This document shows, one piece after another, positions 26,961-36,380 of a DNA stretch of 64,000 bases (position 1 is the stretch's first letter; each line of letters begins with the position of its first letter). The notes under the pieces are model-generated. The model did no database searches, was not told where the DNA came from, and saw nothing but the letters and a program-made list of their open reading frames with translations. The position numbers and the translations under genes are program-made. Source of the stretch: Planctomycetaceae bacterium (lineage in GTDB: Bacteria; Planctomycetota; Planctomycetia; Planctomycetales; Planctomycetaceae). The DNA is taken from contig JANSXP010000034.1 of the NCBI GenBank assembly GCA_024742875.1, positions 1 to 64,000 on the forward strand. The letters are read 5' to 3'.

Positions 26961-29900
26961 TTAACGCAGCGGACGGTTGAAACGCCTCCGAATCGCAAAC
27001 AGGTCAGCCGCATCCACATCTCGATCACCGTCATGATCAAAAATGAAGTTGAATCGAGGATGACCGGCGCGTGTGCGATAGGAGGCCCGGAACACCGCGT
27101 AGTCGTCGTAGTCCACAACAGGATCTTTGCCGTCGACAGGACCGCCAGCGTCTCCGAACAGCCGATAGAACGGTTCCGTAAAATCGGAGGCTGCACAGCC
27201 ACTTTGTTCACCATCCAGTGGTGTTCCCTGTGTGTCCGTAACCAGAGCCCCCACAATGGTCAGTTGGTACCAGCCATCCCGCAGCGAATTTGACGCTTCC
27301 ACGTGAGAGCCGGAGAACGTCAGGGTGACCTGCTTCCGACCGCTTTCCTGGTCGGGCTGTGCGTGCGAGGTCACGACATTGCCATCCGCATCGGTGACGA
27401 CAAACGCGTCTGCGTCGTACCGAACTTCCGTGGAGAACGTCACTGTCACGCTCGACACGTGACTTCGCTGCGCAGCACCGTCGTTGATCTGCAGTGACTC
27501 AACCTGTGGCAGCGCAGGATCGGCGATGAAGGCGTCCAGAACCTTCCATTCCGACCACGATCTGTCTGAGGCATTCGCGGTCTCCCAGTCGCCGTCGTCA
27601 TCCAGAGCTCGCACCTGCAGTCGGTAGTCACCGCAGCCGTGATTCAGCACGAATTCGTCGATATTCAGTGAGAGCGTGGCGATCTCGTCACCGACTGCCA
27701 CTGGCTCCGGCCAGACGATGGGATCCGCGCTGACCAGCTCGCCGTCCTTATAAAGACGCGCTTCGACACGGCGAACGCCGCTGCCTCCCTGACCCTGATC
27801 TGTGACGGTGATGTGAAACGCGCTGGTCGCCGGGACGGTCCCGCCACTGAACGAGAGACTGACCGTGGGAGCAGCCACATCGTCGTCCACAATGTTGGTT
27901 TCTTCCTGTGCCCACTCACTCCACAGGCGATCGGCGGTCTCATCATCCAGCCCCGGACCGCCCCCTCCGTCGAGGCCGCCACCGCCCGTTGGCAGACTGC
28001 TCCAGTCGTCGTCATTGTCGAGCGCCCGAGCACGCAGTCGATAGGTGCCCAGGCCCATGGTCGCCACAATGGGATCCAGATCGAGGGTGCGAATCACCTC
28101 GCCATCACCGGTCGCCAGTCCCGGGCCCCACTCATCGCTGTCAAGCGCGACGCGAACATTGTCCTTGTAGAGCTCCACCTGAATTTGTTCGATCCCACTG
28201 CCACCGCGTTCTGCGTCGGTGGCAGTGATCGTGAAGAAATTTGCCTGTCCATCGAGGGCGAACCCCTCGGTGATGGTCACGGACGGCGGCAGCAGATCGT
28301 CGTCGCTGATCGTAAACTCCTCACTGACCTCACTGCCTGCGGCGTGGTCGGACGGATTGCTGTCCACAGTCCCCCAGTCACTGTCGTCATCGCGTGCCCA
28401 GGCGGACAGGCGAAACGTGCCCAGCCCAGGTGGGTCCAGATCGAATTCACCAGCGTCAGAGTCGGTGTCCTGATACCCAGGCACATCCTGCCAATCACCG
28501 TCCACCAGCTGCTGCAGACGCACATCGCGACTTTCCACGCCGGAAGCATCGGAGATCGTCCACCCCGCACGGTTAGCCTGACCGTCATTCTGATCCATCA
28601 CATCGAAGAGGATTTCCGGAGGTGCCACATCATCGTCTGTGATGCAGAAGACGTCCGTGACAACGCTGGTCTCGAGACTGTCCGTGGGATTGCCACCAAT
28701 GGTTCCCCAGTCGTTGTCGGCATCACGAGCGTGTATAGACAGGCGAAATTTGCCAACACCCACCGGATCCAGATCAAACGCCCCAGCGTCGGAGGCAGTA
28801 TCACGATACCCAGGCACCTCCTGCCAAACGCCGTCCACCAGCTGCTGCAATCGCACATCGCGACTGTGAATACCGGAGAAATCCGAGATCGTCCACGAGA
28901 CACGGTTCTGCTGACCGTCGTTCTGGTTTGGCTGATCAACAATCACCATCGGAGCAAGGGTGTCGTCATCGGAGATGGTAAACGCACGACTGTCAAAGGA
29001 GTCCGACAGACGGTCGGCGGCGCCCCGGGCGCTATCGTTGTCTGTCGCACTGCCGGACAGGCGATAGACTCCCGGCGGAAGGGAATCGATAGAGAACGAT
29101 CCCGCGTCGTCTGTCGTGTTCTGAAAATCCGGGGTGCCATCTCCGTTGCGATCCACATCCTGCCACACACTGCCAACCATTTGCTGCAGCGTCATGGTGC
29201 GAGAGAAGATGCCGGATTTGTCGTCCCGAATATCCCAGCTAACCTTATTCACTTCACCATCTGACTGATCCGGGACGCCAAAAACGGCTGTTGGTGGATG
29301 AGTGTCGTTGTCGAAAATTTTCAGATCGTCCACGCCAATCTGAACGCGAAAGTTCGAGTTACGGTGACGCTCCTTCCGGGCGATCACACCAAACCGATAC
29401 TCCCGAGTTTCAGGAGCCGTAAACTCCTTTGTTCTCCAGCCCGTAAAGCCGTTTGCCGGGAGGAAGAACTCATGTTCCACAGCATTGGGATCGTTCAGCA
29501 GGACCATCTGGCTGCCGGTGCCGGGACTGTCCGTCGCCACATATGCTCCTCCCACTCCGTCTCGAATGTATGCCGCCACGCTGTTCTTCGCGCCGGCCTG
29601 GCCATCGTTGCCTACAAATCCAAACCACGAGAACTCAAACCTCTCCCCCTCGTAGAGCATGATTGATCTGGCCATGCGCGAAAAGTTGGGCGCATTTCCG
29701 GCGGGCGGATTCGCAGAGCCTTTGACGAACGTTCTCCCCAGGCGGACGCCCTGGACGGGGTTGACCGTGATTGGCCCCGGCTCAAACACGGGGATCGAGT
29801 CATACTCGCCAGAGCTGGCGTCCGTCGAATGTGACCATTGTTCGGGCGGATCCCTGGGATCCTCAAAGCCGAGGTTATTGCCAACCGTCGGAGTAACATC

Positions 29901-30050
29901 ACCGCCTGTCAGCAGTGTTCGGGCTTCCAGAGACTCAGTCACATGCCTGGTGTCTCGTCGACGCCGTCGACGCCGTCGGCGCCGACGGCAAAACAGCGAT
30001 TCAGTCGCAAACAGTCGACACATGGCGTCGCGGAAACGGTGGCTCTTCAT
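26961..30050 (-). CDS. Giant exported surface protein: LEPR-XLL-like N-terminus, five Ig-like tandem repeats, dockerin-like C-terminus
   Basis: A protein of 1029 residues from the ATG at 30050 (MKSHRFRDAMCRLF). Near residue 21 it has eleven arginines in a row, then ESLEARTLLTG, a variant of the LEPR-XLL motif typical of planctomycete surface proteins. Residues about 55-250 look like a jelly-roll domain. Residues 252-846 hold five tandem units of about 110-140 residues, each with a DNDxDWGT-like core and ending in an acidic DDD linker before Pro-Pro. The end has FYRLFGDAGG...VDYDDYAVFRASYR and FDHDGDRDVDAADLFAIRRRF, two calcium-binding dockerin-like loops. The frame stays open to 30182. Likely a cell-surface or adhesion protein; partner unknown. 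Confidence 0.85.
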   Translation of the reverse strand: MKSHRFRDAMCRLFATESLFCRRRRRRRRRRRDTRHVTESLEARTLLTGGDVTPTVGNNLGFEDPRDPPEQWSHSTDASSGEYDSIPVFEPGPITVNPVQGVRLGRTFVKGSANPPAGNAPNFSRMARSIMLYEGERFEFSWFGFVGNDGQAGAKNSVAAYIRDGVGGAYVATDSPGTGSQMVLLNDPNAVEHEFFLPANGFTGWRTKEFTAPETREYRFGVIARKERHRNSNFRVQIGVDDLKIFDNDTHPPTAVFGVPDQSDGEVNKVSWDIRDDKSGIFSRTMTLQQMVGSVWQDVDRNGDGTPDFQNTTDDAGSFSIDSLPPGVYRLSGSATDNDSARGAADRLSDSFDSRAFTISDDDTLAPMVIVDQPNQNDGQQNRVSWTISDFSGIHSRDVRLQQLVDGVWQEVPGYRDTASDAGAFDLDPVGVGKFRLSIHARDADNDWGTIGGNPTDSLETSVVTDVFCITDDDVAPPEILFDVMDQNDGQANRAGWTISDASGVESRDVRLQQLVDGDWQDVPGYQDTDSDAGEFDLDPPGLGTFRLSAWARDDDSDWGTVDSNPSDHAAGSEVSEEFTISDDDLLPPSVTITEGFALDGQANFFTITATDAERGGSGIEQIQVELYKDNVRVALDSDEWGPGLATGDGEVIRTLDLDPIVATMGLGTYRLRARALDNDDDWSSLPTGGGGLDGGGGPGLDDETADRLWSEWAQEETNIVDDDVAAPTVSLSFSGGTVPATSAFHITVTDQGQGGSGVRRVEARLYKDGELVSADPIVWPEPVAVGDEIATLSLNIDEFVLNHGCGDYRLQVRALDDDGDWETANASDRSWSEWKVLDAFIADPALPQVESLQINDGAAQRSHVSSVTVTFSTEVRYDADAFVVTDADGNVVTSHAQPDQESGRKQVTLTFSGSHVEASNSLRDGWYQLTIVGALVTDTQGTPLDGEQSGCAASDFTEPFYRLFGDAGGPVDGKDPVVDYDDYAVFRASYRTRAGHPRFNFIFDHDGDRDVDAADLFAIRRRFNRPLR
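27513..29297 (-). repeat. Tandem protein repeats encoded in the surface protein gene
   Basis: Five head-to-tail units with a common core (QNDGQANRxxWTISDxSG, RDVRLQQLVDGxWQxVPGY, DAGxFDLDP, FRLSxxARDxDxDWG) and a DDD linker before the next Pro-Pro. Units two and three are the most similar, suggesting recent duplication. The other units, especially four and five, are more diverged and use an RLYKDGE variant. Confidence 0.75.
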
Positions 30051-30333
30051 AGCAGATTGATCGGTCGTGAAGGTCATTTCAAGGGGAGCAAAGTGCGGCG
30101 GCAGTTCATCGAAAGAACGCGGTCTGCTGCCGCAACAGGGCAGTGAACATAGGGATGTCCTCTCAGGCAGACTAAGGCCCACTGACGATTCCCACTAAAA
30201 CTGGCAGCTTGTCTGCAGATTGCCTTGCGTTCGATTCACAACAAGCACACGCTGGCCTCTCTCCCTGAACCTCCCGCGTCGATTCGCTTCGCGAAATCTC
30301 CGGAGTTTTCGGGATTAAAGAAAATTTGAATCA

Positions 30334-30915
30334 GTGACCAGATTGCGGGAGCAACCACCTGTGGCGGGCCACGTCTTTGACACTCAGGATTACATCCATC
30401 GATTCGGGGATGCACTCAAGACACAAGTTGAGCAGGTTTGCCACCGGGCACGCAGTCGCCATGGTGCCCTGCGGGCAGCAGAACAGACGTGTGACCTTGC
30501 CAGTCGCGTCTGGATCTCCTTTCTGGAGGCGGTGGCCAAAGGCCGAGTGGTCCCGGAATCACCTCAGCATCTCAGACAACTCCTGAAACTCCACGCGAAG
30601 TGGGCCGTTCTGTATGTGCGACGGCAACTGAGACAGCGACGCCTCGTTGACGCCGACATCAATGCGTGGCCGCTGGCAGACGGTCAAACGCCTGTGGATT
30701 CCGGCTTTGACTGGGCCGGTTTTCATGCGGCCGTGGCCGCCCTGTCCGATCAGAAGCAGCTTCGCGCGGTCTTCGAGTGCATGTGGTACGACGGTTTGAG
30801 TCGTGCGGAAACGGCGACCATCACGGGACTTTCCGTGCCGCAGGTCCAGCGACGTTACACCGAGGCACGCGACCAGCTGATCGGCCTGTTCCCCAGCCTG
30901 CTCAGTTCTGTGTGA
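30334..30915 (+). CDS. ECF-type RNA polymerase sigma factor
   Basis: A 193-residue sigma-70 family factor of the extracytoplasmic function type. A GTG at 30334 is the start in the available frame. The C-terminal region 4 has a good helix-turn-helix: LSRAETATITGLSVPQVQRRYTEARDQLIG. Region 2 is more diverged (TCDLASRVWISFLEAVAKGRV, then LHAKWAVLYVRRQLRQRR). It would direct RNA polymerase to a small set of promoters. The following gene, 48 bases downstream, encodes a Ser/Thr kinase-WD40 protein; this sigma-kinase pairing recurs in planctomycetes and suggests control by phosphorylation rather than by an anti-sigma factor. None is encoded beside it. Confidence 0.85.
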   Translation: MTRLREQPPVAGHVFDTQDYIHRFGDALKTQVEQVCHRARSRHGALRAAEQTCDLASRVWISFLEAVAKGRVVPESPQHLRQLLKLHAKWAVLYVRRQLRQRRLVDADINAWPLADGQTPVDSGFDWAGFHAAVAALSDQKQLRAVFECMWYDGLSRAETATITGLSVPQVQRRYTEARDQLIGLFPSLLSSV

Positions 30916-30963
30916 TGCATTCCCGCGGCACAAGCCTTCGTGCCCCGCCACTTCAACGGTCCT

Positions 30964-33900
30964 ATGAGTTCACACACCCCGAACCGATCTTCCGCCTCAC
31001 CCGTCCGCGGTGAGGTCTTTTCGTCGGAAGATGCGCTTCGCGTCACCGAACTGTTTGATGAGTACGAGATTGCGCTGGACAGCGGACAGCCGGTCACGTG
31101 CGAGGAACTTTGTCAGGAGGCTCCGCATCTGTTGCCGCTGCTGCTGCAACGCATTCGCAGCTACGGCCGACTGGAGTATCTCAGGCACTCTGAAGGCAAT
31201 GCGCAGCCCCCCACTCCCGATCTGCCCAATCATGAGTTCGTCCGCGAAATTGATCGTGGCGGGCTGGGGGTCGTGAGCCTGCTTCGACACCAAACGCTCG
31301 ACCGACACATCGCCGTGAAGGTGATTCCTCTTTCCCCCTTTGATGCGAGTGCCAGAAAACACTTTGAGCGGCAGATCGCTGTCGTCAGGAGATTTCAGCA
31401 CGCGTCCGTCTGTGATGTCACGGACTGCGACACCTTTGAACACAGCGGCAGCCCATTCGGGTGGATCGCCATGGAATTTCTTTCCGGCGGTCCCATCGAC
31501 CACTTTGCACGAAAAACGCAACCATCCATCGCTCGGATGCTGAACTGGTTCCTGCAAATTGTCCAGGCACTGGACGCGGCGGCATCCGCTCAGATCCTGC
31601 ACTGTGACATTAAGCCGGCCAACATTCTGATGACCCGCGGTAACGCGCCCAAAGTCACCGACTTTGGGCTGGCCAGCATTGCCGACGAGCAGACACCACC
31701 GGGAGAAGCTGGAAGATCTCGCGGCACTGTGCGATTTCTCGCTCCGGAACTGATCGAAAGTCGGGAGCAGCTGCCGGCGGTGACCTCGGAAATCTACAGT
31801 CTGGGCATCACCTTTCAGGACGTGCTCGCCGCCCGGTTTGAAAATGGTCCCACAGAAGAAGGTCTGCCCGAGGCGACCGGAAGCTGGAAACATGTGTCAG
31901 AGGCCGGCCGCGATCTGCACAGCGTCATTGCCCGCATGACGGCAACCGAAGTCGCACACAGGTATCCCAGCTACTACCCACTGCTGCGCGATCTTCACAA
32001 CCTTTGTCAGGGCAGGCCGGTTTCGGCGCGCCCGGTCAGCGTTGGGAATCGGCTGGTCCGCACGACCCGCAGAAATCCGTCGCTCACGCTGGCCTGTGTG
32101 GCCGTACTGCTGCTGGTGATCTTTCAGGTCAGGCAGTACGTGTCGTCTCACAGAACACTGTCTGCGATGAACACTCAGCTGCAGGAACAAAACACGCGAC
32201 TGCACGAAACATCGACCGTTCTCAAACGAGCGTTCGCCAGCTCCCGACTGCGCGATACACAGCGGACCATGCAGACCAGTCCGCAGCTGGCCTTTGATCG
32301 CCTGTCAGATGCGGAACGCTTCCCCCAGGAGTATCGCACGTTTGCCTGGCGGTGGCTGCAGCAGCGAGGCGATACGGGAACCATTGACCACTCGGCCCTG
32401 GGTTTCGGCCCGATGACGCGGTTGCAGTTCAGCCCGGATGAAGAATATCTGCTCGTGATGAGTCGTCCCAGCCGGTTGTCCATTGTCCAGCTGGAGACAT
32501 CAACCAAAATCGATGTTCCGGCAGAGGTGGCGATCGCCGCTGGTGTGGCATTTTTCAAAGACGCAAAGCGTTGCCTGGTGCCCTCCACGGATGAGCGACT
32601 GCTGGAAGTGGAGCTGAGTACAGGCCGCGTTCTTCGCGCTGATCCTGTGCCGGAACTCATCCAGGCAATGATCTGCCTGTCGGACGATGAACAAAGCGTC
32701 TATGGGATCTCGCGCACGGGAGAGATCTTCCGCCGGTTCCAGGGGCAGCGGATCCTGTCTCCGCTGGCGCTGCCACGCAAAGCCGCCGGACTGTGGTTGT
32801 CACCGCAGGGAACAGTGAATGTGGTCGATCGCGGCGGACAGTGGGTTCAGCTTTCCCCCGAGTCACTGGAGCCGGTCGCTCGCCCGCGAAACGTGATCCG
32901 CGAATTCATCGACGCCGACAGTCCCCCGACGAGCCTGCTTCGCTCCGCCTGCTGTGTGCGGCATCCCACGCTGGGCGCCTGCCTGGGCCTGATCTGCCGC
33001 AACGGGACCTTCTGTCTGGTGAATCTGCAGGAGAACCGGGTCATTTTGAAGCTGCCGACGTCGCCGTGGGCCACCCATGTGGACACCACAGACACGTCAC
33101 TCATCATTCCGGACCACGAACGGGGGCAGGTCGTCTCCCTGGCTTCGCCCCACCAACAGAACGCACTCGTGCGGCCACCCGGTTCCGTGTCGGCCGTGGC
33201 CTGGTCACACACACGCGAGCGAGTCGCCGTAGGCACGAAAGCCGGCCTGCTGCTGACCATGAGACCTTCCGTGGCCCTGCAGGGCGTCGCACGCGTACGG
33301 CCCACACACCACTGGCCGGACCTGGGTTTTGGTCCGGTGTTTCGCACGTTTCTGATTGACGACGGGAATCGTCAGGTGTTCTGTTTTCGCGAAGGCTGGA
33401 TGGCAACGGTGGACTGCAGCACGGGCGAGACACTCGAAATGTGCCAGATCCGCAACGCGCCAGTGGGTGACGCGGCGGTTGCCCCGGACAATCATCTGCT
33501 GGCATTCGGGTTTCGCACGCCTCAGGCCGGCGTGAGTGTCCTGCGGTGTCTGCCGCAGCAGCGCGTCAGCCGACCGTTGATCGACCAGACAGAATATCCG
33601 CTCGGCGAGCCCCCCGCCTGTCTGTGGTCCAGTGCTCTGGACAGCAATGTCGTGGCATTGTGCTTTGACGATGCTCAGTCGACGCTGTTTGTGGCGGAGC
33701 GAAATGGGGGCGTCATGGCCCTGGAATCGACCACCGGACAGCCTAAGTGGCGGCGCAGCGCTGAGGCGTCGACCGCCAGAGGCAATGCGATGGCCGCCGC
33801 GGATCAGCAGCTGTGGGTCGGACAATCAGATGGAATGGTCAAAGTCCTGGACGTGAAGACCGGCCAGGAACTTCAACAGTTCCGTTGCGGTTCATCGCGG

Positions 33901-34248
33901 ATCACGGCCATTGCCATTGATCCTGATCGCAACCTGATTGGGCTGGCAAGCCGAGATGGCAATCTGTCCTTTCGCCGACGCGATGGAGCGCTGATCCGCA
34001 CCGTGCCCGCCCACGATGACGCCGCTCTTTCACTGGCCATACACGCGGACGGCACCGTTGCTTCCGGCGGAGCAGACAGCAAAGTCGTACTTTCCGATTA
34101 CCTCACCGGGGAAATTCAACTTCAGTTCTCTGATCACGCCGCTCCGGTCACAGACGTACACTTTGACGGCGACCGGCTGTTTACGACGTCCCTGGAAGGG
34201 CCAACAATCATCTATCATGCCCGACCGCCTGCTGCCGACAACCGTTGA
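30964..34248 (+). CDS. Membrane Ser/Thr protein kinase with WD40/beta-propeller domain
   Basis: A 1094-residue protein from the ATG at 30964 (30940 is also possible). Residues about 90-340 form a Hanks-type kinase: glycine loop IDRGGLGVVS, lysine in HIAVKVI, catalytic loop HCDIKPANIL, DFGLAS and FLAPEL. The usual HRD is HCD, so it is a non-RD kinase. One membrane helix (LTLACVAVLLLVIFQV, about 374-389) and a short coiled coil (MNTQLQEQNTRLHETSTVL) follow. The remaining 650 residues are WD40-like blades (for example GMVKVLDVKTGQELQQF, GDRLFTTSLEGPTI). The N-terminal 85 residues, ending before the kinase, include a cysteine-containing CEELCQEAPHLL helix seen in this family. Paired with the sigma factor upstream. 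Confidence 0.9.
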   Translation: MSSHTPNRSSASPVRGEVFSSEDALRVTELFDEYEIALDSGQPVTCEELCQEAPHLLPLLLQRIRSYGRLEYLRHSEGNAQPPTPDLPNHEFVREIDRGGLGVVSLLRHQTLDRHIAVKVIPLSPFDASARKHFERQIAVVRRFQHASVCDVTDCDTFEHSGSPFGWIAMEFLSGGPIDHFARKTQPSIARMLNWFLQIVQALDAAASAQILHCDIKPANILMTRGNAPKVTDFGLASIADEQTPPGEAGRSRGTVRFLAPELIESREQLPAVTSEIYSLGITFQDVLAARFENGPTEEGLPEATGSWKHVSEAGRDLHSVIARMTATEVAHRYPSYYPLLRDLHNLCQGRPVSARPVSVGNRLVRTTRRNPSLTLACVAVLLLVIFQVRQYVSSHRTLSAMNTQLQEQNTRLHETSTVLKRAFASSRLRDTQRTMQTSPQLAFDRLSDAERFPQEYRTFAWRWLQQRGDTGTIDHSALGFGPMTRLQFSPDEEYLLVMSRPSRLSIVQLETSTKIDVPAEVAIAAGVAFFKDAKRCLVPSTDERLLEVELSTGRVLRADPVPELIQAMICLSDDEQSVYGISRTGEIFRRFQGQRILSPLALPRKAAGLWLSPQGTVNVVDRGGQWVQLSPESLEPVARPRNVIREFIDADSPPTSLLRSACCVRHPTLGACLGLICRNGTFCLVNLQENRVILKLPTSPWATHVDTTDTSLIIPDHERGQVVSLASPHQQNALVRPPGSVSAVAWSHTRERVAVGTKAGLLLTMRPSVALQGVARVRPTHHWPDLGFGPVFRTFLIDDGNRQVFCFREGWMATVDCSTGETLEMCQIRNAPVGDAAVAPDNHLLAFGFRTPQAGVSVLRCLPQQRVSRPLIDQTEYPLGEPPACLWSSALDSNVVALCFDDAQSTLFVAERNGGVMALESTTGQPKWRRSAEASTARGNAMAAADQQLWVGQSDGMVKVLDVKTGQELQQFRCGSSRITAIAIDPDRNLIGLASRDGNLSFRRRDGALIRTVPAHDDAALSLAIHADGTVASGGADSKVVLSDYLTGEIQLQFSDHAAPVTDVHFDGDRLFTTSLEGPTIIYHARPPAADNR

Positions 34249-34291
34249 CTCCGGACGAGCGGATCCTGGCGTATGTTCCACGGCCGCCGTA

Positions 34292-35191
34292 TCAGGCGGC
34301 GCGTGTGATGCTGCCCAGCGAACGCAGCAGGTCCCGGACGAGCCCTTTCCAGTGTCCCGCCTTCCACGGGGAGGTCGCGGACGCCTTCAGGTACAGCCAG
34401 GCAGCGGAAGACGGAGACGAGGGAGAGGTGAACCACGCTGACGTGGCCGTGGCGTTCGCTCGGGCTTCGCGGCGCGCCTTCCATCGCAGTTGACGTCCGC
34501 GCGATGAGCAGAGTGCTTTTTCCACGGTGATCGATCGCATGCGTGTCATTCTCTCGTTGTTCTTCGAGAACGAATCATCCAGCCAGCGATACAACACGAG
34601 CGGTTCGGCAAGCGGCTCAAATGTCACGCCGTCCGCTGCGAGCCGCAGCCACAGGTCCCAGTCTTCTGCGCCCGTCATTTCCGGCAGAAACCCGTCTGCT
34701 GCCTGCAGTGCCTCTCGGCGGATCATCACCGTGGAGAGCGTGAGAAAGTTGTCAAGCAGCAGGTCTTCAAAGATATCGCCCGACGGCATCGGCGGGTGGC
34801 TGCGGAACTCGGCCACTCGAGCTATGTCCCCAAAGTTGCGGCAGTTGGTGTAAACGGCCTGAGCGCCCGAATTCCCAGCCACATCCAGTTGCGTGCTGAG
34901 CTTCTCAGGCAACCACAGGTCGTCCGCGTCCAGAAACGCGACCCACGGGAATCGACTCATCCGGATGCCGCAGTTTCTCGCGACGGCAGGACCCGCGTTT
35001 TCCTGTCGGTGATAGCGCACAGCCTCCCCAAAGCCACGCACAATAGCCGCCGTGTCGTCGTGGGATCCGTCGTCAATGACAATCAGTTCCCACCGCTGAT
35101 GCGTCTGATCAAGGACGGATTGAATGGCTTGCTGAATGGTCTGTCCCGCATTAAAGGCGGGCATTACAATGGAAACGCCTTCGTCAGTCAC
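34292..35191 (-). CDS. Family 2 glycosyltransferase
   Basis: A 299-residue GT-A fold glycosyltransferase. GTG at 35191 is chosen because GGAGA lies eight bases upstream and the N-terminus starts with the expected strand: VSIVMPAFNAGQTIQQAIQS. Further features are WELIVIDDGSHDDTAAIV, ENAGPAVARNCGI, the DxD-like FLDADDLWLPEKL and the acceptor-side MTGAEDWDLWLRLA with the catalytic ED pair. The C-terminal 70 residues have a hydrophobic stretch but no clear membrane helix. It would transfer a sugar from a nucleotide donor to a surface glycan. The frame remains open 570 bases upstream, but that part looks non-coding. Convergent with the kinase gene (43 bases apart). Confidence 0.88.
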   Translation of the reverse strand: MTDEGVSIVMPAFNAGQTIQQAIQSVLDQTHQRWELIVIDDGSHDDTAAIVRGFGEAVRYHRQENAGPAVARNCGIRMSRFPWVAFLDADDLWLPEKLSTQLDVAGNSGAQAVYTNCRNFGDIARVAEFRSHPPMPSGDIFEDLLLDNFLTLSTVMIRREALQAADGFLPEMTGAEDWDLWLRLAADGVTFEPLAEPLVLYRWLDDSFSKNNERMTRMRSITVEKALCSSRGRQLRWKARREARANATATSAWFTSPSSPSSAAWLYLKASATSPWKAGHWKGLVRDLLRSLGSITRAA

Positions 35192-35630
35192 TGTTCTTTC
35201 TCCGTTGTGCAGTCTGCTAACGGAAGCAATGTGCAAAACAGAGGGCCGATACTGACGCGCTATCTGCGGGATTCTGCTGCGTCGCAGAATCCCCCGCCAT
35301 CGAGGTTGCCTTTGGGAGCAGATGATGCCGGCAGACAACATCCGGTGTTGCCGTTTCACCACATGAGACGTGGCCACATCAGATCGGCAGATGTGTGAAT
35401 CATCTGCTGGCTGTGTGCGATGGAACACCTGGCACAGCAGCCGGGCAGCCAGCCAACTGTCCTGACGAATCAGCACCAACTGGCCGCACCGGCTCGGAAC
35501 TGCCAAGGGGACCGTGCCACTGGCAATGCCACCGCCTGACCGGGGGCGGAGGAAAAAAATAGACACGTTTCGACACCTGCCGTATCTGTCAGGCAGACAT
35601 CTGAACAACCAAAGCGTCGTTGGGCAGAAC
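35192..35630. other. Intergenic region with strong hairpin
   Basis: A 439-base gap between divergent genes. It holds a perfect 10-bp stem GGGATTCTGC/GCAGAATCCC with a six-base loop at 35268-35293, located 77 bases before the GTG of the glycosyltransferase on the minus strand. No T-run follows on either strand. The rest shows no gene. Confidence 0.4.
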
Positions 35631-35912
35631 ATGAACTGGGATCCTTTTACGACTCCCGTCAATTTGCCGGCTGATGAATCAGTGCACGTGGTTCGACGGT
35701 TACTGCGACTGCTCTGCCACGCAGTCACGGGGGCAGCGGCCGTGTGCCTGCTGCTGGCCACGGCGGGCGTGATGGCTGGCTGGCTGAATCACTCCTCAGT
35801 CATCACAACATTCATTACAGATCTGTTTCGCTGCGGGGCGTTTCTACTGTTGCTGCGCGGCGTATTGGTCAGCGTCTTTTTGCATCACCCGGCACTGACG
35901 ACGGACGAATAG
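35631..35912 (+). CDS. Small membrane protein
   Basis: A 93-residue protein from the ATG at 35631 (MNWDPFTTPVNLPADES). Two hydrophobic segments are visible: HAVTGAAAVCLLLATAGVMAG and FRCGAFLLLLRGVLVSVFL. No known domain is recognised. It is followed after four bases by another small membrane protein gene on the same strand, so these are likely an operon. It reads as an authentic but lineage-specific protein because the segments are well spaced and codon use matches neighbours. Confidence 0.55.
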   Translation: MNWDPFTTPVNLPADESVHVVRRLLRLLCHAVTGAAAVCLLLATAGVMAGWLNHSSVITTFITDLFRCGAFLLLLRGVLVSVFLHHPALTTDE

Positions 35913-35916
35913 AATC

Positions 35917-36336
35917 ATGCACGGACATCAGCAAAACAGAATCTGGCGACTCTGGACGCATTCTTCCACGGCCGTCATGCTGATGGCGGGATTCGGCCTG
36001 CTGATCGGCAGCGTGATGGCGTCTCTGGGCGGTGGCAGATACCAGACACACGTCAGCATGTTTCACCCGCACTCTCCCGTCTATCACAAGGTGGCGGCGA
36101 TGTTTGGCTATCTGCTTCCCTTTGCGCCTGCGGTCGCATTGCTGACGCCCGTGTATTTCTGTGTCCGGGTAGGTCGCCATTTCGATTACATTCTGCTGCT
36201 TGGCCTGCTGGGCTGGCTGGCGGCTGTGCCGGTGGCAAACGGCAGCGGATATCTTCCGGCGACATTTGGCTGTAGCATGGGGGCGTTCGCCGGCGTGCTT
36301 GTGCAGAAATTCCGCGATCATCCACGTGACGGCTGA
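35917..36336 (+). CDS. Small multi-pass membrane protein
   Basis: A 139-residue protein with about four membrane helices: TAVMLMAGFGLLIGSVMASLG, AAMFGYLLPFAPAVALLTPVYF, YILLLGLLGWLAAVPVANG and the FGCSMGAFAGVLV segment. No family is recognised. Start ATG at 35917 lies four bases after the preceding stop, in an operon-like run of small membrane protein genes. Confidence 0.6.
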   Translation: MHGHQQNRIWRLWTHSSTAVMLMAGFGLLIGSVMASLGGGRYQTHVSMFHPHSPVYHKVAAMFGYLLPFAPAVALLTPVYFCVRVGRHFDYILLLGLLGWLAAVPVANGSGYLPATFGCSMGAFAGVLVQKFRDHPRDG

Positions 36337-36380
36337 AACCACTGACAACTGGAGCGTGCTCCATAAGACCAGCCCCCTGC

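Noticed and set aside
35192-35761. N-terminal extension of the glycosyltransferase frame
   Set aside because: GGAGA precedes GTG at 35191 and the GT2 fold begins there; the upstream part has no sensible composition and overlaps a divergent gene.
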